From assembly GCA_012728505.1 (NCBI GenBank), contig JAAYEY010000064.1, positions 1-10,957 of the forward strand: 10,957 bases of DNA, written 5' to 3'. The stretch is from Synergistaceae bacterium. GTDB lineage: Bacteria; Synergistota; Synergistia; Synergistales; Synergistaceae. Shown piece after piece: positions 6,127-10,957 of the stretch. The notes beneath the pieces were generated by a model. The model ran no database searches. It was not told the DNA's origin and saw only the letters and a list, made by a program, of their open reading frames with translations. The first letter of the stretch is position 1, and each line of letters begins with the position of its first letter. The position numbers and the translations under genes were made by a program.

Positions 6127-7344
6127 ATGCTTCTTACAGATGAAGAAAAGCGGATACTCAACGGAGCCGAAGGTCCCGGAAAGCAGAAAGCAATGGAAAT
6201 GCTTTATGCACTCGGGGTAACCTTCGATGCGGAAAGACTCATCCCTATAAAGCGCGCTCACGTAGCACTGAGCGGCCAGGAGGGTGATACTTATTGGTGT
6301 GAACTACTAGTCGAGGGGGGTGCTACTTGCGCTGTACCGCCAACTACTAACCCTTATTGGGATACTGATTATCTCACGAGATTTTTTGACGTTACAAAAG
6401 AAGAGCTTGATCTAGCAAACAGGACCGGAGACGCATACCGCAAGATAGGTGCCATACTTACTTACCATTGCGCTCCCGGTGTATGTTCTAACGTACCCTT
6501 TTTTGGTGAGCACATAGCATTCTCAGAATCAAGTGCTACTCCCTACGTAAACGGAGCGCTCGGCGCACGCTCAAACCGTGAATCATCCATCAGTGCGCTT
6601 GCAGCAGCAGTTATTGGCAAGACTCCGTATTACGGCTACCATATCGACGAGAACAGATACGGAGATCTACTTATAGAGGTCGACGCAGATTTGAACGAAT
6701 GCTATGACTGGGGCATACTTGGCCACTGCGTTGGAGATATAGCCGGATCACTCAACCCCGTCCTTGTATTCAAAAACAAAGTCAACCCGAGCCAGGAAGA
6801 TTTCCTATACTTCTCGGCAGAAGCAGCTACGAGTGGAGCGGTAGCAATGTTCCACATGGTAGGTATCACACCTGAAGCACCGACACTCGAAGCAGCATTC
6901 GGTGGCAAAAAAATACCTGCCCCTGAGGCAATTATAACAACAAAGACTTTAAAGGATCGAGAGGCAAAGCTTACAGAGGCCAAAGGTGACATCAACCTTG
7001 TAATGCTTGGCTGTCCCCACTACACCTACAATCAGCTTCTCGATGTGGCACGTCTTTTCTCGGGAAGAAAGGTAAGTCACAACACTTCCTTCTGGATACT
7101 CGCGGAATCAGGTGCGGTAGAACTTGCAGAACGTTCTCACCTTCGCCAGCAACTTGAGCTTTTGGGTGTCCGTATGGTTGGCAACACCTGCATTGACGAG
7201 CCCTGCTGGAAATCCTTTGAGGGTCATCTCGGCCTGACAGATTCTCCAAAATGCGCCTACTACAGGGAGCGTCGCGGGCAACCTTTCGCAATCCGTAGAC
7301 TTTCTGAGTGCGTCGAGGCAGCAATAAAAGGGAGGATTGACTGA
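6127..7344 (+). CDS. Aconitase X catalytic (large) subunit, DUF521 family
   Basis: A 405-residue member of the aconitase X family, Fe-S hydro-lyases related to aconitase. Recognisable blocks are LTDEEKRILNGAEGPGKQKA (residues 3-22), a GEHIAFSESSATPYVNGA block (127-144), GARSNRES (146-153), LGCPHYTYNQL (294-304) and the NTC near 353-355. Cys115 or Cys120, Cys296 and Cys355 are candidate cluster ligands (inference from conservation). Characterised members dehydrate cis-3-hydroxy-L-proline in bacteria or mevalonate 5-phosphate in archaea; others are unassigned. I use the ATG at 6127 rather than the TTG at 6121, because the AAAGGTGG site ends at 6120 and gives correct spacing only to the ATG. Its stop shares a base with the next start. 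No proline racemase, pyrroline reductase or mevalonate gene is nearby, and the adjacent larA homologue argues for a hydroxy-acid substrate instead. Confidence 0.9.
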   Translation: MLLTDEEKRILNGAEGPGKQKAMEMLYALGVTFDAERLIPIKRAHVALSGQEGDTYWCELLVEGGATCAVPPTTNPYWDTDYLTRFFDVTKEELDLANRTGDAYRKIGAILTYHCAPGVCSNVPFFGEHIAFSESSATPYVNGALGARSNRESSISALAAAVIGKTPYYGYHIDENRYGDLLIEVDADLNECYDWGILGHCVGDIAGSLNPVLVFKNKVNPSQEDFLYFSAEAATSGAVAMFHMVGITPEAPTLEAAFGGKKIPAPEAIITTKTLKDREAKLTEAKGDINLVMLGCPHYTYNQLLDVARLFSGRKVSHNTSFWILAESGAVELAERSHLRQQLELLGVRMVGNTCIDEPCWKSFEGHLGLTDSPKCAYYRERRGQPFAIRRLSECVEAAIKGRID

Positions 7345-7766
7345 TGTCTGAAAATATGAAATCCTACAAATGTCGAAAGATCGTTAAAGGAAGCGCCAGC
7401 GGAGAAGCTATCGTATCATCCGATGCAATGTGTTTCTACCTCACTGACCCCGAGACCGGCATAGTCATTGAAAGAAATCATGCAATCCATGGTAAAAGCA
7501 TAGCGAACAAGATACTGGTGCTTAAATCGGGCAAGGGAAGCTCTGTTGTCCAGGTAGACGGGTTTTATCAGCTATGGGTCAAAAACAACCTACCTGCTGC
7601 AATAATACTGGTCGATGCTGAACCCGTCATAGTATCCTCTGCTGTCATGGTAGGATGCACGATGGTCGATCGCATGGAGGCTGACCCCTATAAAGCAATA
7701 GAAGACGGAGACTACGTAGAAGTCGATGCAGACAAAGGCGAAATTCGAGTAAAGAAAAAGAAATAG
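7344..7766 (+). CDS. Aconitase X swivel (small) subunit, DUF126 family
   Basis: A 140-residue partner of the large subunit, corresponding to the swivelling domain 4 of aconitases. Family features are KIVKGSASGEAIVSSDAM (residues 12-29), the SGKGSS loop (62-67) whose serine lies at the active site in this family, AIILVDAEPVI (86-96), GCTMVDRM (104-111) and DGDYVEVDADKGEIRV (121-136). The C-terminus is unusually lysine-rich (KKKK). The ATG overlaps the large-subunit TGA by one base and a GGGAGG site lies at 7330-7335, so the two subunits are translationally coupled and presumably made in equal amounts. Fused single-chain and two-chain AcnX forms both exist; this is the two-chain form. Confidence 0.9.
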   Translation: MSENMKSYKCRKIVKGSASGEAIVSSDAMCFYLTDPETGIVIERNHAIHGKSIANKILVLKSGKGSSVVQVDGFYQLWVKNNLPAAIILVDAEPVIVSSAVMVGCTMVDRMEADPYKAIEDGDYVEVDADKGEIRVKKKK

Positions 7767-7850
7767 TTTAAACAATTAAGATAGGCTCGCCTCAAGCATG
7801 GCGTTTTCTATAATTAGCAACGAAGTAAAATTAAAAAGGGGGAAACAGCA
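7767..7850 (+). promoter_or_regulatory. Spacer between acnX small subunit and dctP, possible internal promoter
   Basis: The 84-base spacer holds no clear terminator; the short AGGC-tc-GCCT repeat (7783-7792) is too small to count. A perfect TATAAT occurs at 7809-7814, 36 bases upstream of dctP, but no good -35 or TG extension accompanies it. dctP may be read through from larA, with or without extra transcription starting here. A GGGGGA ribosome site lies at 7838-7843. Confidence 0.25.
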
Positions 7851-8843
7851 ATGAAAAAGTTTTTGTCAGTATTTATGGTTATAGCAATAGTGGCTATTTT
7901 TGCCGGTTCTGCTTTCGCAGCCCCGGAATACACCATCAAGGTCGGTTACATCGGATCTGATTCACACCCGACAATGAAGGCAATGAAAGAAGTCTTCGCG
8001 AAACAGGTTGAAGAAGGTTCAAAAGGAAAGATTAAAGTAGAACTTTATCCCAACGCACAACTCGGCGGCGACCGGGAACTAGCTGAAGGAGTACAGATGG
8101 GAACGATCCAGATGGCCATCCCTTCTTCCTCTCCGCTAGCAGGATTTGACAAGAGGATACAAGCTCTTGATCTGCCTTATCTCTTCACTACGAGAAAGGC
8201 CGCGTTTGATGCCGTTGACGGTATCCTCGGAGAGAAACTTAACGGCTACATGGCTGCTAAAGGGATTCTAATACTCGGCTACCAGGAAAACGGATTCCGC
8301 CATGTAACTAACAATAAAAAACCCATTAAATCCCCGGCAGACCTCAAAGGCCTCAAAATACGTACGATGGAGAACCCTATGCACCTCGCATTCTTCAAGG
8401 CGCTTGGAGCAAACCCAACACCAATGAGCTGGGGAGAACTTTACACCGCTCTGCAGCAGGGAACCGTTGATGCTCAGGAAAACCCTTACGCAATGATCGA
8501 TGACGGAAAGTTCTACGAAGTCCAAAAGTATGTATCTGAGACGGGTCACGTATTCTCCTATGAGGTCCTTATTGCAAACAAAAAGTTTATCGATAAGCTT
8601 CCTGCGGATCTTAAAAAACTCGTAATCAAAGCTGCCAAGGATGCAACTGCAAAACAGCGTGAGCTTATGGAAAAAGAGGAAAGCTCATTTAAGGCGAAAG
8701 TAATTAAAGCCGGAATGAAAGCCAACACTCTGACCCCTGCAGAAAAGAAACCCTTTGTGGACGCGACAGCAAAGGTCTACCCAATGTTCGAAAAGGATCT
8801 AGGCAAAGATCTTATGGAGATAATCAAGAAAGTACAAAAGTAA
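7851..8843 (+). CDS. dctP: TRAP transporter substrate-binding protein, DctP family
   Basis: A 330-residue periplasmic solute receptor for a tripartite, ion-gradient-driven carboxylate importer. Residues 1-23 form a Sec signal peptide with a basic start, a hydrophobic core and an AFA cleavage site (21-23). The mature part shows DctP family features: YPNAQLGGDRELAEGVQMGT (66-85), the GFR motif with Arg150, LKGLKIRTMENP (165-176) with Arg171, and TVDAQENP (205-212) with Asn211. By comparison with SiaP-type receptors, Arg150, Arg171 and Asn211 are the likely carboxylate contacts. The ligand is therefore expected to be a carboxylic acid, in line with the hydroxy-acid enzymes encoded upstream, but its identity cannot be read. 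The receptor precedes the two membrane subunits; an intervening hairpin may make it the most abundant component. Confidence 0.94.
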   Translation: MKKFLSVFMVIAIVAIFAGSAFAAPEYTIKVGYIGSDSHPTMKAMKEVFAKQVEEGSKGKIKVELYPNAQLGGDRELAEGVQMGTIQMAIPSSSPLAGFDKRIQALDLPYLFTTRKAAFDAVDGILGEKLNGYMAAKGILILGYQENGFRHVTNNKKPIKSPADLKGLKIRTMENPMHLAFFKALGANPTPMSWGELYTALQQGTVDAQENPYAMIDDGKFYEVQKYVSETGHVFSYEVLIANKKFIDKLPADLKKLVIKAAKDATAKQRELMEKEESSFKAKVIKAGMKANTLTPAEKKPFVDATAKVYPMFEKDLGKDLMEIIKKVQK

Positions 8844-8860
8844 CATTTAACTTTGCATCA

Positions 8861-8895
8861 CCGCTTCCGCTCTGAAGGGCGGAAGCGGCTCTTTT
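8861..8895 (+). terminator. Hairpin with T-run between dctP and dctQ, probably a leaky terminator
   Basis: CCGCTTCCGC (8861-8870) and GCGGAAGCGG (8879-8888) are perfect inverted copies. Inner U-G and C-G pairs can extend the stem to 12 bp around a TGAA tetraloop. The sequence CTCTTTT follows. It sits within the operon, only 25 bases before dctQ with its near-perfect AAGGAGGT site, so partial termination or 3'-end protection of dctP mRNA is more likely than complete stop. Confidence 0.75.
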
Positions 8896-8920
8896 GCATT
8901 AAAAGGAGGTTGTAATTACG

Positions 8921-9427
8921 ATGACGGTGAGCAAATTCCTTGATAATTTTGAGGAGTATTTTTGCGTTTGGGCCATGGTAATAATGACGGTAATAGTCTT
9001 TATTCAGGTCATAATGAGATATGTGTTTTCAAACTCGCTCTCTTGGAGTGAGGAGCTAGCACGCTTTGTTTTTTTGTGGCTTTCGTGGATGGGCGCCAGC
9101 TACGCTGTGAAAAAAAGAAGCCACTTCAGAGTCGAAATGTTCGCCAATATGATAAAGGGGAAAAACCGCATATATTTTGAATATATGATTTTAATAGTAT
9201 GGTTTGTGTTTTGCTTCTTTCTAGCTTGGCAGGGAACGTTGCTCCTTATATTCCTTCAGGAAACAGGGCAGGAGTCAGCGGCTATGCGTATACCCATGAC
9301 ATGGCCTTACGCTTCGGTGCCTGTAGGATCCGCTTTGATGTGCCTCCGGCTTGTAGTAGAACTGTACAAGCTGAACAAAGATGGGCTACCTGCCCCTTTG
9401 AGTCCAGCGGCAGAGATAGTTGAGTAG
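8921..9427 (+). CDS. dctQ: TRAP transporter small membrane subunit, DctQ family
   Basis: A 168-residue integral membrane protein with four hydrophobic segments at about residues 14-36, 46-64, 86-111 and 129-148, the normal topology for DctQ. The family signature MRYVFSNSLSWSEELARFVF (32-51) follows the first segment, and the charged KKRSHFRVEMF (64-74) stretch follows the second. It pairs with the DctM subunit to form the permease that receives ligand from DctP. A strong AAGGAGGT site at 8903-8910 precedes the ATG. The stop codon lies 12 bases before dctM, whose ribosome site overlaps it, so the two membrane subunits are probably coupled. Confidence 0.93.
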   Translation: MTVSKFLDNFEEYFCVWAMVIMTVIVFIQVIMRYVFSNSLSWSEELARFVFLWLSWMGASYAVKKRSHFRVEMFANMIKGKNRIYFEYMILIVWFVFCFFLAWQGTLLLIFLQETGQESAAMRIPMTWPYASVPVGSALMCLRLVVELYKLNKDGLPAPLSPAAEIVE

Positions 9428-9439
9428 GGAGGCTATATC

Positions 9440-10720
9440 ATGGAAGCAGTAATTCTATTCTCTCTCCTAATAATCACAATTGTTCTAAGCATACCCATCG
9501 GTATAACGCTTGGAATCTCAACAGCCATCGCTATGTGGCTTACATCAGATATTCCTATTATTATGCTGGCACAGAAATCTGTAACAGGACTGGATTCCTT
9601 TCCTTTACTAGCCATACCGTTCTTCATCCTAGCCGGGGCGCTGATGTGCAACGGAGGCATTTCTCGCCGCTTGGTAGCTTTGGCGGAAAGCCTTGTCGGC
9701 TTCATAGTCGGAGGCCTTGCAATGGTAACCGTCCTCGCCTGCATGTTTTTTGCAGCGATTTCCGGCTCCGGTCCCGCTACTGTCTCAGCTATCGGCTCCT
9801 TTATGATCCCTGCAATGAAGGAAAAGAAATATCACGGTGGATTTGCAGCGGCGATTACCGCGGCTGCAGGAACGATAGGAGTTATCATCCCCCCCAGCAT
9901 TCCTTTTGTCATTTACTGTGTGGTGGCACAATGTTCAATCGGCGATATGTTTATAGCAGGCATAATTCCAGGAATCATAATAGGTGTCGCTTTGATGACC
10001 GTCTGTTACTGTACTGCAAAGAAACGTAATTACCTCACTATGACTGAGCGTCCAAAATTCTCAGAAATTGCCAAAGCTTTTAAGGAATCTTTCTGGGCAT
10101 TGCTTGTTCCGGTTATAATCCTTGGGGGCATTTACGGTGGCATTTTTACACCTACTGAGGCAGCTGTTGTAGCAGTTGTTTACTCAGTATTAATAGGCAA
10201 ATTTATTTATCATGAGCTCGACATGAAAGTACTCTACGAATGTCTTAAATCTACAGCACTCATCAACGGTGCTACCTCCTTTTTGATTGGACTTTCCATG
10301 GCATTTGCCAGCTACCTTGCGATGGCTCAGATACCAGCCAAAATAGCAGCATGGCTTACAACCTTCGTTGACAGTCCTTTCCTGCTCCTAATGATAATCA
10401 ACGTTTTCCTGCTCGTTATAGGGTGCTTCGTAGATAACATAGCTGCTGTTATCATCCTCACGCCTATCCTGCTTCCAGTCGTTAAGCTGATTGGTATCGA
10501 CCCAATACACTTCGGACTGATAATCACCGTCAACCTTGCATGCGGCTTTATTTCACCGCCATACGGCATCAACCTCTTCGTAGCCTCTGCAATATCGGGC
10601 GAGAGTATTGAGAACATTTCTAGAGAAATCATACCTGCCTTTATTGCTATGGTTGGATGTCTACTGCTCTTTACCTATTTCCCTATATTCTCAATGGGAC
10701 TGCTCCAATTGATAAGATAA
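9440..10720 (+). CDS. dctM: TRAP transporter large permease subunit, DctM family
   Basis: A 426-residue, highly hydrophobic protein of normal DctM length, the ion-coupled translocation subunit. Family blocks include LLAIPFFILAGALMCNGGIS (residues 56-75), SGSGPATVSAIG (108-119), TIGVIIPPSIPFVIY (145-159), GGIFTPTEAAVVAVVY (233-248), GCFVDNIAAVIILTPILLPV (328-347) and a GFISPPYGINLF block (369-380). These cover both repeats of the elevator-type transport domain. The GGGAGG site at 9427-9432 overlaps the dctQ stop. It is the last gene of the operon and is followed by a terminator. It would couple sodium influx to uptake of the acid delivered by DctP. Confidence 0.95.
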   Translation: MEAVILFSLLIITIVLSIPIGITLGISTAIAMWLTSDIPIIMLAQKSVTGLDSFPLLAIPFFILAGALMCNGGISRRLVALAESLVGFIVGGLAMVTVLACMFFAAISGSGPATVSAIGSFMIPAMKEKKYHGGFAAAITAAAGTIGVIIPPSIPFVIYCVVAQCSIGDMFIAGIIPGIIIGVALMTVCYCTAKKRNYLTMTERPKFSEIAKAFKESFWALLVPVIILGGIYGGIFTPTEAAVVAVVYSVLIGKFIYHELDMKVLYECLKSTALINGATSFLIGLSMAFASYLAMAQIPAKIAAWLTTFVDSPFLLLMIINVFLLVIGCFVDNIAAVIILTPILLPVVKLIGIDPIHFGLIITVNLACGFISPPYGINLFVASAISGESIENISREIIPAFIAMVGCLLLFTYFPIFSMGLLQLIR

Positions 10721-10748
10721 CAGAGACAACAATCAGAGAATGATTTGT

Positions 10749-10785
10749 AAAAAGCGGCCAGCAAATTAACGTCTGCCGCTTTTTT
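10749..10785 (+). terminator. Intrinsic terminator after dctM
   Basis: AAAAAGCGGC (10749-10758) pairs with GCCGCTTTTT (10775-10784) across a 16-base loop, and the second arm is itself the T-run. It lies 29 bases after the dctM stop and before the promoter of the next gene, so it marks the end of the larA-to-dctM operon. The A-rich first arm makes it potentially bidirectional. Confidence 0.85.
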
Positions 10786-10800
10786 AACATATTATTCCAA

Positions 10801-10829
10801 TTCCTTAATTGATAAAAAAATGATATATT
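10801..10829 (+). promoter_or_regulatory. Candidate promoter of the lgt-like gene
   Basis: TATATT (10824-10829) is preceded by TGA, giving an extended -10. The hexamer 17 bases upstream (TTCCTT, 10801-10806) is a poor -35. The element closely resembles the larA promoter: the 14 bases AAAAAAATGATATA are identical at 10814-10827 and 4735-4748. Confidence 0.5.
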
Positions 10830-10858
10830 AAAGCGGTATCAAGTAAGGAGATGGAACG

Positions 10859-10957
10859 ATGCACCCTATTATCTTTCAACACTCTTTTATTACCCTCCGA
10901 ACGAGCTATCTTTTATGGTTTGTAGCTGTCTCCGTCTTTATGTTCTGGACTCGTTCA
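10859..10957 (+). CDS. lgt: Prolipoprotein diacylglyceryl transferase-like protein, N-terminal part (runs off window)
   Basis: The first 33 codons of a gene that continues past the window. The start ATG at 10859 follows an AAGGAG site at 10845-10850. The protein begins MHPIIFQHSFITLRTSYLLW and continues into a hydrophobic segment (about residues 17-29). An MHP-(I/V)-(I/L)-F start, then a short strand-like T-x-R-x-S/T-Y stretch and a membrane helix, is typical of Lgt, the inner-membrane enzyme that transfers diacylglycerol to lipoprotein cysteines. The catalytic regions are outside the window, so this is a family guess from the N-terminus only. It lies beyond the dctM terminator with its own promoter, so it is probably not part of the catabolic locus. 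Confidence 0.6.
   Translation, partial: MHPIIFQHSFITLRTSYLLWFVAVSVFMFWTRS

Noticed and set aside
7783..7792. Small inverted repeat after the acnX small subunit as a terminator
   Set aside because: A 4-bp stem with a 2-base loop cannot fold stably and no T-run follows.
9535..10029. 164-aa open frame in another frame of dctM
   Set aside because: It lies wholly inside a clear dctM gene and encodes a cysteine/arginine-rich sequence without membrane segments or motifs.

Overview
The window looks like part of a chromosome of an anaerobic, amino-acid- or organic-acid-fermenting bacterium. The best guess is Synergistota, with Clostridia as the alternative. The grounds are indirect: strong Shine-Dalgarno sites, moderate GC content, a DctP/DctQ/DctM TRAP transporter, a stand-alone CofE-like ligase start, a two-gene UxaA-type dehydratase, a LarA-type nickel racemase homologue and a two-subunit aconitase X. 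No rRNA, tRNA, CRISPR array or intact mobile element was seen.

Layout. (1) 1-94, minus: the first 31 codons of a CofE-like (F420-0:L-glutamate ligase family) gene, with a candidate promoter at 157-185. (2) 95-520: about 430 bases without a convincing gene. (3) 521-1968, plus: a UxaA/GarD-family dehydratase split into a 97-aa SAF subunit and a 385-aa catalytic subunit with overlapping stop and start. (4) 2110-4475, minus: a GntR/FCD regulator followed by an IlvD/Edd-family dehydratase, convergent with the uxaA pair. (5) 4476-4815: a divergent control region. Each direction has a promoter followed closely by a TGTATACA-core palindrome that would overlap the transcription start. A separate 20-bp inverted repeat lies between them. 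(6) 4816-10720, plus: larA-like gene, acnX large subunit, acnX small (swivel) subunit, dctP, dctQ, dctM. A strong hairpin with a short T-run lies between dctP and dctQ, and a terminator follows dctM. (7) 10859-end, plus: the first 33 codons of an lgt-like gene with its own promoter.

Interpretation. The region reads as an uptake and catabolic locus for a hydroxylated carboxylic acid. The TRAP system would import the acid. The LarA homologue keeps every nickel-pincer and catalytic residue I could place, so it would invert a 2-hydroxy centre. AcnX would dehydrate the product. IlvD and UxaA are two further, unrelated dehydratase folds for polyhydroxy acids. The GntR regulator probably represses both its own operon and the larA-acnX-TRAP operon through the paired palindromes, released by a carboxylate bound in its FCD domain. 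The combination of LarA and AcnX in one transcription unit is the most promising candidate for an undescribed pathway. The substrate cannot be read from the sequence, and neither the Lar cofactor genes (larB, larC, larE) nor a downstream aldolase or dehydrogenase is in the window.
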